A stretch of DNA of 64,000 bases from VSJD01 sp041653875 (GCA_041653875.1 JBAZEM010000013.1:10305-74304), one strand, 5' to 3'; numbered from the stretch's first letter, positions 23,731-35,000 are shown. Made by a program: numbers and translations. Notes: generated from the letters alone by a model not told the origin.

Positions 23731-25130
23731 ATATGATCCGCCGCCCGACCATCCTGATCGTCGAAGACGAGAAAAACACGCGCGAAGGTTTGGACCGCGC
23801 CTTGCGCCGGAATTACCATATCCTGCTGACGGACAGCGGCGAGCGCGCCTTGCAGATGTTGGACGAAACCCCCGCGGATATAATTCTGAGCGATTTACGC
23901 CTGCCGGGCATGGATGGGTTGACGCTCATCAAGCGGGCCCTGGCGCGCGATTCCCAGCCCATCTGCATTCTGCTGACGGCTTATGGCAGTATCGAGTCCG
24001 CTGTCGAGGCCATGAAAGCCGGCGCCTACGATTTCATGACCAAGCCCGTCAATCTGGACCAACTGGAACTGGTCTTGCAGCGCGCCCTGCGCTCGCGCCA
24101 GTTGGAATCGGAAAACAAAAGTTTGCGCACGCAATTGGAGGGCAAGTTCGGGTTGGAAGCCATCATCGGCCGGACGCCGGTCATGGAGGAGCTTTACAAG
24201 GTCATCCGCCAGGTGGCGCCCTCGCGCGCCACGGTGTTGATCCAGGGCGAAAGCGGAACCGGCAAGGAACTGGTGGCCAACGCCATCCACGGCCTCAGCC
24301 CGCGCGCCCGCGGGCCTTTCATCGCGGTGCATTGCGCGGCCCTGCCGCCCACCTTGCTCGAAAGCGAATTGTTCGGGCACGAAAAAGGCGCGTTTACCGG
24401 CGCGGTGGAACGCCGGCGCGGCCGTTTCGAACTGGCCGAGGGCGGCACCCTGTTCCTCGACGAAATATCCGAAATCGAGCCCGCCACCCAGGTCAAACTG
24501 CTGCGCGTGCTCGAGGAGCGCAAGTTCGAGCGCGTCGGCGGCCAGGAAACCCTCGATGCGGATATCCGCCTCATCACGGCGACCAACCGCGACCTGCGCC
24601 AACTGGCCCAGGCCGGCAAATTCCGCCAGGACCTTTTTTTCCGGCTCAACGTGGTGACCATTACGGCGCCGCCGCTGAGGGAGCGGGTCAACGATATTCC
24701 GCTCCTGGCGCGGCGTTTCATGGGCGAGTTCGCGCGCGAAAACAACAAGCCGATCGACGACATCACCGCCGAGGCGCTCAACGCGCTCATGGCCTATGCC
24801 TGGCCGGGCAATGTCCGCGAACTGCGCAACGCGATCGAGCGCATGATTGTGATGGCGCGCGGCGTCAAGCTCAGCGTGCACGATTTGCCCGGCATTATCC
24901 GCGAGCAGACGCCGGGCGCGCCCGGCGTCGATATCAAAACCAACGCCTCGCTCCGCGACGCGAACCGGCAGATGATTGTCGCCGCCCTGGAAACCGCCGG
25001 CGGCAACCGCACCAGGGCGGCCCGCCAATTGGGCATCAGCCGCCGCACCCTGCACCGCAAGCTGAACGAATTCGGCCTGCCCGCCCGCCGGACCAACCCG
25101 CCGCCGGCAAGTGCGGCGACATGTTCATAG
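23727..25130 (+). CDS. Sigma-54-dependent response regulator (NtrC family)
   Basis: A 467-residue activator. The receiver domain has its phospho-acceptor Asp56 in ILSDLRLPGMDG and Lys106 in MTKPV. The AAA+ domain (about 140-375) has Walker A GESGTGKE (174-181) and the sigma-54 contact loop GAFTGA (221-226), followed by FLDEI. A Fis-type helix-turn-helix ends the protein (AARQLGISRRTLHRKLNEFG). The complete GAFTGA loop shows it can open sigma-54 promoters. ATG 23727 overlaps the kinase stop. I found no convincing -24/-12 promoter in the window, so its targets probably lie elsewhere. Confidence 0.95.
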   Translation: MNMIRRPTILIVEDEKNTREGLDRALRRNYHILLTDSGERALQMLDETPADIILSDLRLPGMDGLTLIKRALARDSQPICILLTAYGSIESAVEAMKAGAYDFMTKPVNLDQLELVLQRALRSRQLESENKSLRTQLEGKFGLEAIIGRTPVMEELYKVIRQVAPSRATVLIQGESGTGKELVANAIHGLSPRARGPFIAVHCAALPPTLLESELFGHEKGAFTGAVERRRGRFELAEGGTLFLDEISEIEPATQVKLLRVLEERKFERVGGQETLDADIRLITATNRDLRQLAQAGKFRQDLFFRLNVVTITAPPLRERVNDIPLLARRFMGEFARENNKPIDDITAEALNALMAYAWPGNVRELRNAIERMIVMARGVKLSVHDLPGIIREQTPGAPGVDIKTNASLRDANRQMIVAALETAGGNRTRAARQLGISRRTLHRKLNEFGLPARRTNPPPASAATCS

Positions 25131-25365
25131 CGCCTGGCGCGCGGCCCCTACACCGAGCGGCCTGCTGTCTGCAACCGAGCCGAGCCGAGCGCCTTGGCCG
25201 TCCGCAGGTCTGCGCCGCGCGCGTGGATTAAGAAAACGGCGCAATCCGGTCTATACTCCCGGCGCCCGTTCTGTTAAATTGCATCCGTCAAATGAATCGA
25301 TGTTCGCAGAGGACACGGCGCGGCGGGTTAAACTTGCCGCCGGTTAATTAAAGGGAAAAAAATCA

Positions 25366-26367
25366 ATGAACGAAAATATCGAGCAACAGATCGCTCAACT
25401 GCATGCCTGCAACCGGGCGATGATGGAAGAGTTCGACAAGGTCATCGTGGGCCAGCGCGACGTGCGCGAGGAATTGTTGATCACGGTGTTTGCGGGCGGA
25501 CACAACCTGCTTGAGGGTGTGCCCGGCCTGGCCAAGACCCTCATGATCAACACCCTGGCGCAGATGCTCTCGCTCCAGTTCAAGCGCGTCCAGTTCACGC
25601 CGGACCTGATGCCGTCCGACATCACGGGCACCAACGTGATCGAGGAAGACCACGCCACCGGCAAGCGCGTAACGGTTTTTCTCTCCGGCCCGATCTTCAC
25701 CAACGTCCTGCTGGCCGACGAAATCAACCGCACGCCGCCCAAGACCCAGTCGGCCCTGCTCCAGGCCATGCAGGAGAAAGAGGTGTCGGCGGGCAATAAA
25801 ACCTATGCGCTCGACCCGCCGTTCTTCGTCCTGGCCACGCAGAATCCCATCGACCAGGAAGGCACCTATCCCCTGCCGGAGGCCCAGAAAGACCGTTTCC
25901 TGTTCAACACCTTCATCGGTTACCCGGCGATCGGGGAAGAGGAAGAGATTGTGGAGCGCACCACCGCCAATCTGGTTCAGACCGTCAAGGCGGTCTGCTC
26001 CCGCGATGCCCTGATGGCCTACCAGAAATTGGTTCGCAGCCTGCCCGTCTCGCGGCATGTCACCGGTTATGCCGTGGACCTGGCGCGGGCCACGCGGCCC
26101 ACCGATCCCAAGGCGCCCGATTTCGTCAAGAAACAGGTGGCCTGGGGCGCCGGGCCGCGCGCCAGCCAGGCGCTGATCCTCTGCGCCAAGTGCCGGGCGG
26201 CGCTGGCCGGCCGGATCAACGTCTCCTGCGACGACGTGCGTTGCCTGGCCCTGCCGGTTATGCGCCACCGTATTTTGCCGAGTTTTATGGCGGAAGCGGA
26301 GGGCATAACCTCCGATGCGATCGTGAAGAAGGTGCTGGCCGCGGTCCCGGAACGCGCCCAATCGTAA
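25366..26367 (+). CDS. MoxR-family AAA+ ATPase
   Basis: A 333-residue AAA+ chaperone-like ATPase. Walker A is GVPGLAKT (51-58), the Walker B region is LLADEINRTPPKTQSALLQAM, and the sensor is ATQNPIDQEGTYPLPEAQKDRF. MoxR ATPases work with vWA proteins to mature or assemble other complexes. It heads a run of genes in the canonical order MoxR-DUF58-vWA-vWA. It is 3 bp from the DUF58 gene. The preceding 235 bp (25131-25365) hold no gene and no clear promoter. Confidence 0.95.
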   Translation: MNENIEQQIAQLHACNRAMMEEFDKVIVGQRDVREELLITVFAGGHNLLEGVPGLAKTLMINTLAQMLSLQFKRVQFTPDLMPSDITGTNVIEEDHATGKRVTVFLSGPIFTNVLLADEINRTPPKTQSALLQAMQEKEVSAGNKTYALDPPFFVLATQNPIDQEGTYPLPEAQKDRFLFNTFIGYPAIGEEEEIVERTTANLVQTVKAVCSRDALMAYQKLVRSLPVSRHVTGYAVDLARATRPTDPKAPDFVKKQVAWGAGPRASQALILCAKCRAALAGRINVSCDDVRCLALPVMRHRILPSFMAEAEGITSDAIVKKVLAAVPERAQS

Positions 26368-26370
26368 CCC

Positions 26371-27432
26371 ATGAAATCAGTTGCGAATCCAACGCGGGAT
26401 ACCGGCGCGGCGGCCTGGGTTGCGGCGCGCCGCGCGGTCGCAAGACGCCTGCCGCTGGGGCATTGGTGGGATTCCGCCAAGCGGCGTCTGGCGGCGCGGG
26501 GCGACCTGCAGGTCACCACCGACGTGCTGCGCGACGCCAATCCGCAACGCTATCTCGATCCGGCCGTGATCATGCGGTTCGGCCAGTCCTCCCTGCTGCT
26601 GGCCCGCCGCGTGGTGAAGGGCTTCATCAGCGGCCTGCACCGCAGTCCTTTCCACGGTTTTTCCGTCGAGTTCGCCGACCACCGCGAATACGTGCCGGGG
26701 GACGATATAAAATTCATCGATTGGATGCTCTTTGCGCGCACCGACCATTATTACATCAAGCGCAGCGAGGAGGAAACGAACGTGCGCTGCTTCATCCTGC
26801 TCGATCGCTCCGCGTCGATGGCCTTCGGCACGCGCGGCCTGACCAAGTGGGATTACGCCTGTTTCCTGTCCACCTGCCTTGCCTACCTGATGCTGAAACA
26901 GCAGGATGCCGTGGGCTTGGCGCTCTTTTCGTCCCAGCCGGACCTGATTGTGCCGCCGCGCTGCCGCAGTCTGCACCTGCACCAGATCATGCGCGCCATG
27001 ATCCGGCATCCGCCGGCGGGCCCATCCAACGTGGCCGGCAGTCTGCAGACGCTGATCCAGCGCCTCAAGCGGCGCAGTCTGGTGGTGATTATAAGCGACT
27101 TGATCGACGACCCCGCCGAAACCTTGAAGGCCATCCGCCTGGTCGGGACCCATCAACATGACGTGGTGGTGTTTCATGTCCACGATGCCGCCGAACTCGA
27201 ATTCGGGTTCGAGGGCGCGGCGCTTTTCCGCGACCTTGAAACCGGCGAGGAGCTGGAAGTGGATCCGGCCTCGATCCGCGCGAGCTATCTTGAAAAAGTC
27301 CGGGAACTGGCCGAGTTTTATCGGGGCGGGTTGAGCGAGGCCGGCATCGATTATGAGCCGATCGATACGCGCCAGCCTTACGACCTGGCGCTGGGCGCCT
27401 ATTTGCGCCGCCGCGCCGCATTGCGAGGATGA
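26371..27432 (+). CDS. DUF58 domain protein (vWA-like MoxR partner)
   Basis: A 353-residue soluble protein. HRSPFHGFSVEFADHREYVPGDDIKFIDW (about 90-120) is the DUF58 signature. It continues into a vWA-type fold with LLDRSASM, a MIDAS-like DxSxS motif near residue 150. Its genetic partner is the MoxR gene 3 bp upstream, and it overlaps the next gene by ATGA. DUF58 proteins are thought to be clients or adaptors of MoxR ATPases; the substrate here is unknown. Confidence 0.9.
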   Translation: MKSVANPTRDTGAAAWVAARRAVARRLPLGHWWDSAKRRLAARGDLQVTTDVLRDANPQRYLDPAVIMRFGQSSLLLARRVVKGFISGLHRSPFHGFSVEFADHREYVPGDDIKFIDWMLFARTDHYYIKRSEEETNVRCFILLDRSASMAFGTRGLTKWDYACFLSTCLAYLMLKQQDAVGLALFSSQPDLIVPPRCRSLHLHQIMRAMIRHPPAGPSNVAGSLQTLIQRLKRRSLVVIISDLIDDPAETLKAIRLVGTHQHDVVVFHVHDAAELEFGFEGAALFRDLETGEELEVDPASIRASYLEKVRELAEFYRGGLSEAGIDYEPIDTRQPYDLALGAYLRRRAALRG

Positions 27433-29636
27433 CAGTTATGTTCGTTTTTCTTGTTCCAACTGCATTGTTCGGATTGGCGCTTTTGATCGTGCCGATCCTG
27501 CTGCACCTCTTCAAGCCGCGCAAGGTCCGGGTGGTGCCCTTCAGCAGTCTGCGCTGGCTGAGGGCCAGCCAGCATCGCCTCTCCCGGCGCCTCCGCTGGC
27601 ATCAAATCGCGCTCTTCCTGCTGCGCGCGGCCTTGATCGTCCTGCTGGTGATGGCCCTGGGCCGGCCGGTTTTTTCCGCCGGCCGCGGCCAGGGCAAGGC
27701 GGAGCGTTTTATCATTCTCGACACCGGGCGCAGTATGCAATACGAGAATCCCGACGGCACCGTTCCGTTCGACACCGCCCGGGCGCTCGCCGAAAAACTG
27801 CTGCTCAGCGGCCTGGCCGGGGACCGCAGTACGGTGCTGTTGGCCGGCGGCAATGCCGGGCCGATCGGGCCGCTGCGGAGCGACCCCGCCGGCTATCTCG
27901 GCCGCCTGCGCGCGGCGCGCGCCGGCGCCGGCGAAAGCGATCTCACCGGGGTACTCCAATTCATCCCTGCGCTGTTGGCGCCGCGCCGGGCGGGGACGGT
28001 GGTGGAGTTGTTTTTCATCACCGACAACCTGGCCTGGAGTTGGGCCCAGAGCGGCATCGCCCGTTTCCTGGGGGAAGTGGCCGCCCCCGTGCGCGTGCAT
28101 GTCTTGAATGTCGGGACGGACCATCCGCGTAACGCCTGGATTGCCGCGGCCGAGTTTATCAAGTCGGACACCCCTTCGCGGCGCTCGCTTCGTGTCCAGC
28201 TTGCGGCCGTCGGCGATAACGGGCAGGTCCGCACTCTGCGCCTGGCGCACATCGCCGGGATGCCGGAATTGACCCGCAAAGTCACGCTGAAAGCGGGCGC
28301 GCCCCAGCAGGTGGAATTCGAATTGCCGGCAGCCTTGAATCTCAAGGGCCAGGTTGCGCTTCTCAGTCTGGAACCGCGCGATGCGCTGGAGTCCGATGAC
28401 CGCTATTGGGTGAACCTCGACTGGCGCGGATACACCCGCATCCTCGTGATCGAAAACGAGGCCACCCAGATTCCCGAACTGCAACCGGGCTTTCACCTGC
28501 GCACGGCCCTCGAGGCGCTGGCCTATGCCGATCCGGGCGCCCTCAAGTTCGTCCGCCGCTCGGATACCGCCGTCAAGCCCGGGGATATTTCCGAGGCCGA
28601 CGTGATTATGATGGCGGACGTGCCCGCGCTCTCCGACGACTGCCTGGCGCAACTGGAAAATCGCGTCAAGGCCGGCGCCGGGCTGGTAATTTTCCTGGGG
28701 CCTTCGATCCGGAGCGATTTTTACGGGTCGAAATTATTCAATCCCATCCGGGCTTCGACCAGTCTGTTGGCCATGCGGATCGGGAAACTGGTGGACCTGC
28801 AAAAAAGCCGCGGCGACTTCGCTGTTTTTGGCGACGTGCAATGGGATCATCCCCTGCTGGCGCCGCTCTACGATCCGACTTTCAGCGATTTGCCGCAGGT
28901 TCGTTTCCGCGCCTATCATCTCCTGGCGCCGGTGGAGGGCCGCAACGATGTCCGTGTCATCGCCGCCATCCAGGGCCAGGCCCCGGCGATCGTGGAGAGC
29001 GGCGCCGGCGCCGGCAAGGTCCTGCTCTTCAATACGACCGCCGGCGATGCCTGGAGCGATTTGCCGCGCCGCAAGTGTTTTGTGCCCTTGATGGACCGCG
29101 TGCTTCAATATCTCGCCGGCGGATTATGGCGCGGCATGTTCGCGGTCGGCGAAGCCGTGAACCTGCCGTTGCATAATGCGCTCACCAACGGGGCGGTGAC
29201 CGTCACGACGCCCGGCGGGCAGAGCCTGCGGCCCGAAATCCGCGCGGTCGCCGGCCGCGCCGTCATGCAGTTGGCCGCGCTACGGGAGGCCGGTGTCTAT
29301 CAGGTTGCCTATACGACCGCTTCCGGGATGGAGCGCCTGCCCTTTATTGTCCAGACCGGCCGGCGCGATAGCCCCATGCTCCCGGCCGACAAGGGCATCC
29401 TGCAACGCTGGTGGAAATCGGCCGAGTTCGAGATGACGGCGCCCGATCCCGGCCTCCGGCGCAGTCCGGTGACGGAAAAACGCTTTTCCTTGGAACTGCT
29501 GCTGATGTTGCTGGCCTTGTTCGTGTTTCTGGCGGAGATGTGGCTGACCCATGAATATTGCCCAAAAGCGCATCCGCGCGTGGTGTCAAGCTCCGTGGTG
29601 GCGCAGGAGGGATTCTTCGGCGGGCGGAAGGAATAA
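27429..29636 (+). CDS. BatA-like membrane protein with vWA-type domain
   Basis: A 735-residue protein. The N-terminal segment LFGLALLIVPILLHLFKPRK followed by RLRWHQIALFLLRAALIVLLVMALGRP is the two-helix anchor of aerotolerance (BatA) proteins. A vWA-like domain follows (ILDTGRSMQYENPDG, about 98), then a glutamine-amidotransferase-like segment in the middle, and a single C-terminal membrane helix (LLLMLLALFVFLAEMW). The MIDAS-like motif reads DTGRS, not DxSxS, so metal binding may be altered. The start ATG overlaps the DUF58 stop. It probably displays its domain outside the cytoplasmic membrane. Confidence 0.85.
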   Translation: MTVMFVFLVPTALFGLALLIVPILLHLFKPRKVRVVPFSSLRWLRASQHRLSRRLRWHQIALFLLRAALIVLLVMALGRPVFSAGRGQGKAERFIILDTGRSMQYENPDGTVPFDTARALAEKLLLSGLAGDRSTVLLAGGNAGPIGPLRSDPAGYLGRLRAARAGAGESDLTGVLQFIPALLAPRRAGTVVELFFITDNLAWSWAQSGIARFLGEVAAPVRVHVLNVGTDHPRNAWIAAAEFIKSDTPSRRSLRVQLAAVGDNGQVRTLRLAHIAGMPELTRKVTLKAGAPQQVEFELPAALNLKGQVALLSLEPRDALESDDRYWVNLDWRGYTRILVIENEATQIPELQPGFHLRTALEALAYADPGALKFVRRSDTAVKPGDISEADVIMMADVPALSDDCLAQLENRVKAGAGLVIFLGPSIRSDFYGSKLFNPIRASTSLLAMRIGKLVDLQKSRGDFAVFGDVQWDHPLLAPLYDPTFSDLPQVRFRAYHLLAPVEGRNDVRVIAAIQGQAPAIVESGAGAGKVLLFNTTAGDAWSDLPRRKCFVPLMDRVLQYLAGGLWRGMFAVGEAVNLPLHNALTNGAVTVTTPGGQSLRPEIRAVAGRAVMQLAALREAGVYQVAYTTASGMERLPFIVQTGRRDSPMLPADKGILQRWWKSAEFEMTAPDPGLRRSPVTEKRFSLELLLMLLALFVFLAEMWLTHEYCPKAHPRVVSSSVVAQEGFFGGRKE

Positions 29637-29648
29637 TTTGGACAAATC

Positions 29649-31910
29649 ATGACGCTGACCTTAAATCCGATTTTTCCGGTTTGGCTGGTTGTGCTGGCCG
29701 GGGCGGCCGCGATCGCACTCCTGTTCCATTGCCTGCGGGTGCTGTTCTGCGAAAAAAACGTTCCGCGTTCCTGGGTTGCGTTCCTGGGTTCGTTGCGCTT
29801 GCTGGCGATCGTGTTGTTCCTGCTCTGCCTGCTGCGGCCGGGTGTAACCTATGTGCGCGCGCTCGCCCAGGCGCCGGACCTCTTGGTGCTGGTCGATACC
29901 TCGCGCAGCATGGGTCTGCCCGGCGCGGCGGCCGGGGCGTCGCGCTTGGACCAGATGCTGGCGCGCTTGCAGTCCGGCCGTTTTGCCGGCGATTTCCTCA
30001 AGCGTTTCAATGTCTATTGGTTCGCCTTCGATCGCGCGGCCCGTCCGCTGGCGAGCCGCGATGTGTCCGGCCTGAAGGCCGATGGGGAAGACACCTGTTA
30101 CGCCGAAAGTCTCGCCACGGCCTTGAATTTCTATCGCCAGAACAAGACGCTCGAATCGGGCGCCGGGCTCCAGGCCGGCCGGGTGTTGCTTGTCAGCGAC
30201 GGCCGTGACCGGAGCGACCAGGATGCCGCGGCGCAGGCCCGCCGCCTGGGTTTGACCCTGGATGTGCTTGCGCCTCCGGTCGAGGAGGCGGCGCATTCGG
30301 CGCCGGCGGTCAGCATCGTCGGCGTTCAAAGCCCGCGCCGCGTGCTGCTGGGGTCGGAGTCGCGTTTTCTTGTCACCGTGCGGCATCGGAACGCGGCCAG
30401 AATCCCGTTGCGCCTGACGCTGGCCGAAGGGGGCAAGGATATCCTGCGGCGCGATTTCGAATTTGCGCCCTCCGAGAGCGAACGCCGGATCAGCCTGGCG
30501 TACCGCCCGGTCAGCGTGGGAATCAAGCGCTATGACCTGCGCGTGGCGGCGCGCGCCACGGCGGCGGCGACCTCCGCGCCGCCCTGCGAAGTCAGTGTCA
30601 AGGTGGAAAGCCGTAAAAACGAGGTGCTCATGTTGGAGGACACCTGGCGTTGGGAGTTCAAATTCCTGCGCCGTGTTTTCGAGAACGATCCGAGTTTCAC
30701 GTTCACCGGATTCCTGGCGCGCGGACCCGGCATCTATATGCAATTCGGCGAACCGGACCGGCGGGTCAGCCTCGGCGGTTTTCCGCAGACCCGCGCGGAA
30801 CTCTCGTGGTTCGACACGTTTCTGGTGGGCGATGTCGATCCGGCCCGCTGGCCCAAGGCGTTGGCGCCCGCGCTCTACGACCTGGTTGTGGAGGAGGGCA
30901 AATCGCTGATCGTCGTCGCCGGTCCCAACCTCAACCGCTTGCGGCGGGTTGGCGAACTCGATGCTCTCTTGCCCGTGGAACTCGCGCCCGATTCGTCCAA
31001 GCCGATCCGCGGCCCCGTGGCCGTTCGGATCAGCCCGGAGGGCGCCGCTTCGCCGCTCTTTTTCTATGGCGGCGACGCCGGCCGCAAACGCCGGCTTGAC
31101 CTGCCGCCGCTGGATCAAATCTACGCGCCGTTGCGAAAAAAGCCGGCGGCCACCATCCTGCTCGAAGCGGCGAACCAGGCCAACGAATATGGCCCTTTGA
31201 TCGTGGCGGCGGAGCATACCGTCGGGCGCGGACGCGTGCTGTTCCTGGGGACCGACAGTTTCTGGAAGTGGCAGATGATTCCCGCGCCGGATGCCGACGG
31301 CAATACGCCTTATAATATTTTCTGGCAGCAGACCCTGCGCGCCTTGCAGCCCAGCCGGCTGGCCGCCGGCAACGTGACCCTTTGGATGCAAACCGACCGC
31401 AGCAGCTACATCGCCGGGCAGGCTGTGACCCTGAATTTCGAGATTCGATCGGACCGCCCGCTGGAGCGGCCGGGCCTGGAAGCCAATGTCACCATTCCCG
31501 ACGGCCGCAAAATTCCGCTGGCCCTGGTTCCGCATCCGGCGCGCGGCGGCCAATACCAATCGGAATTTCAGGCGTCCGCCGCCGGGCAATATCATATCGA
31601 TGCGGCGGTCCTGCTGGAAGGCCGCGTCGCCGCGGATGCCGAAAGCATCATTGACGTTCAGGCGCCGGAGCCGGAGGCCGCGCCCGGGGCGCTGAATATG
31701 GCCAACCTGGAACGGCTTGCCGCCGCGACCGGCGGCCGGCTGATCGCGCCGGACGATCCCGCCTCCTGGCCGCCCGACGCCGGCAAGGATAAAGTCATGG
31801 TGCGGCAGGCCCGCGCGCTCGATTTCTGGGCCGGCTACGAACTGCTTCTGGCGTTGATCGCGGTGCTGGGTTTGGATTGGCTCCTGCGGCTCCTGCGTGG
31901 ATTCGTGTGA
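29649..31910 (+). CDS. Membrane-anchored vWA protein with glutamine-amidotransferase-like region
   Basis: A 753-residue protein. Two N-terminal membrane helices (about 8-30 and 42-65) lead into a vWA domain with an intact MIDAS start LLVLVDTSRSMGLPG and LLVSDGRDRSD. The middle (about 320-560) resembles the class I glutamine-amidotransferase-like fold often fused here. The C-terminal beta-sandwich (VTLWMQTDRSSYIAGQAVTLNFEIRSDRP) is followed by a final membrane helix (YELLLALIAVLGLDWLLRLL). It starts 12 bp after the preceding gene and is a probable partner of the BatA-like protein and MoxR. Confidence 0.8.
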   Translation: MTLTLNPIFPVWLVVLAGAAAIALLFHCLRVLFCEKNVPRSWVAFLGSLRLLAIVLFLLCLLRPGVTYVRALAQAPDLLVLVDTSRSMGLPGAAAGASRLDQMLARLQSGRFAGDFLKRFNVYWFAFDRAARPLASRDVSGLKADGEDTCYAESLATALNFYRQNKTLESGAGLQAGRVLLVSDGRDRSDQDAAAQARRLGLTLDVLAPPVEEAAHSAPAVSIVGVQSPRRVLLGSESRFLVTVRHRNAARIPLRLTLAEGGKDILRRDFEFAPSESERRISLAYRPVSVGIKRYDLRVAARATAAATSAPPCEVSVKVESRKNEVLMLEDTWRWEFKFLRRVFENDPSFTFTGFLARGPGIYMQFGEPDRRVSLGGFPQTRAELSWFDTFLVGDVDPARWPKALAPALYDLVVEEGKSLIVVAGPNLNRLRRVGELDALLPVELAPDSSKPIRGPVAVRISPEGAASPLFFYGGDAGRKRRLDLPPLDQIYAPLRKKPAATILLEAANQANEYGPLIVAAEHTVGRGRVLFLGTDSFWKWQMIPAPDADGNTPYNIFWQQTLRALQPSRLAAGNVTLWMQTDRSSYIAGQAVTLNFEIRSDRPLERPGLEANVTIPDGRKIPLALVPHPARGGQYQSEFQASAAGQYHIDAAVLLEGRVAADAESIIDVQAPEPEAAPGALNMANLERLAAATGGRLIAPDDPASWPPDAGKDKVMVRQARALDFWAGYELLLALIAVLGLDWLLRLLRGFV

Positions 31911-31949
31911 TCCGGCGGGATGGCGTTGGGCGCGGCATTATGGTATCTG

Positions 31950-31985
31950 TAGCATTTCTGATTGCTGATTTTTGATTTCTGATTT
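31950..31985. repeat. Short 'tttctgatt' tandem repeat between vWA and DUF4175-like genes
   Basis: Variants of ttctgattgctgattttt repeat over about 36 bp. Same general kind as other gene-junction repeats in the window. Confidence 0.5.
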
Positions 31986-32006
31986 AACAACAACTCGCGA
32001 ACAGGC

Positions 32007-35000
32007 GTGATCGGACATATTGCCGTGAACGAAAATAAATCCAGATCCACCGCGGAAACCGCGGCGGCGCCGCCCGGCTATCCCGCCTCCAAGGCGGCGG
32101 AAGAATTGCGGCAAGTGGTGCGCCGCAGCAATCGCCGCTGGCAGCGGCTGATCCTGCTTCAAACCGTGGCCTGGTTGATCGCCGCCCCCCTGGCGTATCT
32201 CTGGCTCGTTTTCCTGCTGGATAACATTTTGCATCTGCCCGTCGTCGGGCGGGTTCTGGCCATCGCGTTTTTCTTCCTCGTCCTGGCCGGGTTCCTGGCG
32301 CATTGCTTTCGCCAATGGCGCCGGGCGCGTTTTAGCGACGACCAGGTGGCCCTGGCCATCGAACGGCGCACGGCCGTTCCGATGGAAAACCGCTTGATCA
32401 ATTTGATCCAACTCGCGCGGGATGCCGGCAGTCAGCCGCTCAGCCAGGCGGCCATCGACGAAAACTACCGCCATCTTCAGCGCATCCGCCTTGAGCAGGC
32501 GGCGCGCAGTTTCCCGGCGCTGATTTATACCGGGACGGCGTTGTTCCTGGTGTTGGTGGGGGTTGTGTTCTGGGCCTTCCAGCGCGAACGGTTCGCCAAT
32601 GCCGCCACCAGGATTTTTCTGCCGTTTGCCCGTGTGGCGCCCGTCTATCGGACGCTCCTGACGGTGGAGCCCGGCGATATCCGGATCAAACAGGGCGAAG
32701 ATGTGACCATCCAGGTGCGGATCGAAGGCCGCGTTCCCGCGACGCTGGCGATCTTCCGGCAACTGAACGATCGGCGCAGTTCGGAGGAAATCCCCGTGCC
32801 CGCCGGCGCCAAGCGCGTGGCCTATACCTTCAAGGCCGTGGCCCAGTCGTTCGCCTATGCCGTGCACGGCGGGGATTATGTGTCGCCTTTCTACACCATC
32901 GAGATCCCGGTGGCCTGCGAGTTGAAACGGCTGGAAGCCGTCTTGCGCTATCCGGCCTATACCCGCCAACCCGAGCGCAAACAGGAAAGCGCCGCCGGCG
33001 ACCTGGAGGCTTTGGTGGGCACGCAGGCGGAACTGCGCTTCACATTCAGCCAACCCCTTGAGGCCGCGGCCATGCTGGTGGAGGTTCTGCCGAACGCGGC
33101 GGCCGGGACGAATGCGGCGAATCCCTCCGCCAATTTGCGAAAGATCCCGCTGGCCAGGATCAGTCCGACCGAATTTTCCGGCGCGCTTGTGTTCCAGGAT
33201 GCGGTCGGATACCAGTTGGAGATGGTCGCGTCGGGCCAGCCGACCGGCCGCAGCCGCAAATACGATCTAAGAGCGATGGGCGATCTGCCGCCCGACCTGC
33301 AACTGACCGGCATCGATGACCAGACCGAAATGCCGGCCGATTCCACAGTGCCCGTGACCATGCTTGCCAGGGACGATTATGGGTTGACTGAAGCGGGGCT
33401 GTTTTTCCGCGCGGGGTCGGCGCCATCCGGCGCGGGCGCCGCGGAGCCCGGCGACTTGTCCGCCGCGACTCCCGCGAAAGAGGAAGCCACCAATGCCTGG
33501 CAAGCGCTGCGAATCTGGCCGGTCGCCGATCAGGCCCTGTTGTTCCAGACCAATACGACGGTTTCCGCCACGGCGCTGAGCGCCGTCGAGGGCGAAACGG
33601 TGGAACTGGCCGCGCGCGGACGGGACAACGATCCGCTCAAGCAAGGGCAATGGACCACCGGGCCGTCCTTATCCATTACCATCGGCGGCGCCGGCGCCGT
33701 TCTCCAGCGCATCTACGAGCGGATTCTCCAAACCGAAGCCGGCCTGCGCGCCTTGATCCCGTCCCACGAGGAGGAGGTGGCGCGCAACGGGCAATGGGTC
33801 CGCAAGCTGGATCCCGATTCCGGTCTGCGCTGGGACGACAAGAAAAACAACGAGGAGCTCGCCGCCGCCATGAAGGACCAGGCGCGCCGCCAGGCGGAAC
33901 TGCGCGAAAAAGCCGCCGCCATCGCGCGCGGCATGGTGGAAGAAGCCGGCAATTTACGCCTCTCCGTGGGCATGCTGGCCGACACCGAAATGGTCCGCGC
34001 CGTGCGTATCTTTGAAAGCGTGACGGGCCGGGATTCGCCGCAGGAAAAACGGTCCACATTGGCCGATGCGCGCCTGGCCCAGGAGCGCATTGTCCGCAGT
34101 CTGGGCGAAATGCTCGCTCAATATGTTATCTTCCGGCAGGATTGGGAAATGGCGAACATGGCGCCCTTTATCAAGATGCTGGCGGAACGGCAACAGCGCA
34201 TGGCGGGGGAATCGAGCGCCTATGCCGGTTCTCCGGCCGCCATGGACACTGCGATCCGGAATGGCGCTAATCGCCGCCAGCTTAAACTCCTGCAACTGGC
34301 CGGACTGGCCCAAACCGCGTTTGCCGGCATCGGCGGGCGGATCGCCGGGCTGAATCCCGCGCTGGCCCAAGCCTTCACCGGCGCCGCGGCCGATTTCGAC
34401 GCCGCCGGTTCCGGGGTAAAACCGGCGATGCGCAAGGCCGCCGATTGCCTCGAAGCCGGGCAATGGGCGGAAAGCGCCGCCAACCAGCAGGCCGCGGCGG
34501 CGGCGCTCGCGGCAATTCACGCCCGGCTGCTCAAGGTGCAGGCCGATGCCGCGCAACAGGCCATGGCCGAAGTGAAAAGTCTGGCCGCCGAAAGCGTGGA
34601 GGCCCAGAAGGAAATCGCCAAACTCCAGGCCGGCGCCAATCAGAGTACGTTGTTGTTTAACCCTGCCCAAGCCGATCTTGGCGAAATCATCCGCATGCAG
34701 AAGATGGCCGAGGAGTTGAAAAAGAAAAAGCAGATCCGCGGCCAGGACAGCGTATTAGACAGTCTTTTCAGGAAGGCGCTGGATTCGAACTACAATTCCA
34801 GGCCGACCAACACCGATTTTTCCGTCCTGAAACTGGCCGCCAAACCTTCCGGCCAGGTAAGCAACCCGAACTTCTCCGATCGCGCGCCCAATGCCGCCAA
34901 GATCGATCCCATCAGCGAAAAGTTCCAGGACCTGGTCGGCGACCTGCTGGAGGAAGCCGACGACCTGCGGGAGAAATACGAGACTTACAATATCAGCCTG

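Noticed and set aside
22378..25365. Sigma-54 (-24/-12) promoter as a target of the NtrC-like regulator
   Set aside because: I found no TGGCAC-N5-TTGC-type site with correct spacing upstream of any gene in the window.
29661..31595. 644-codon open frame antisense to the vWA gene
   Set aside because: Shadow of a clear vWA membrane protein; Arg/Gln/His-rich composition and no recognisable motif.
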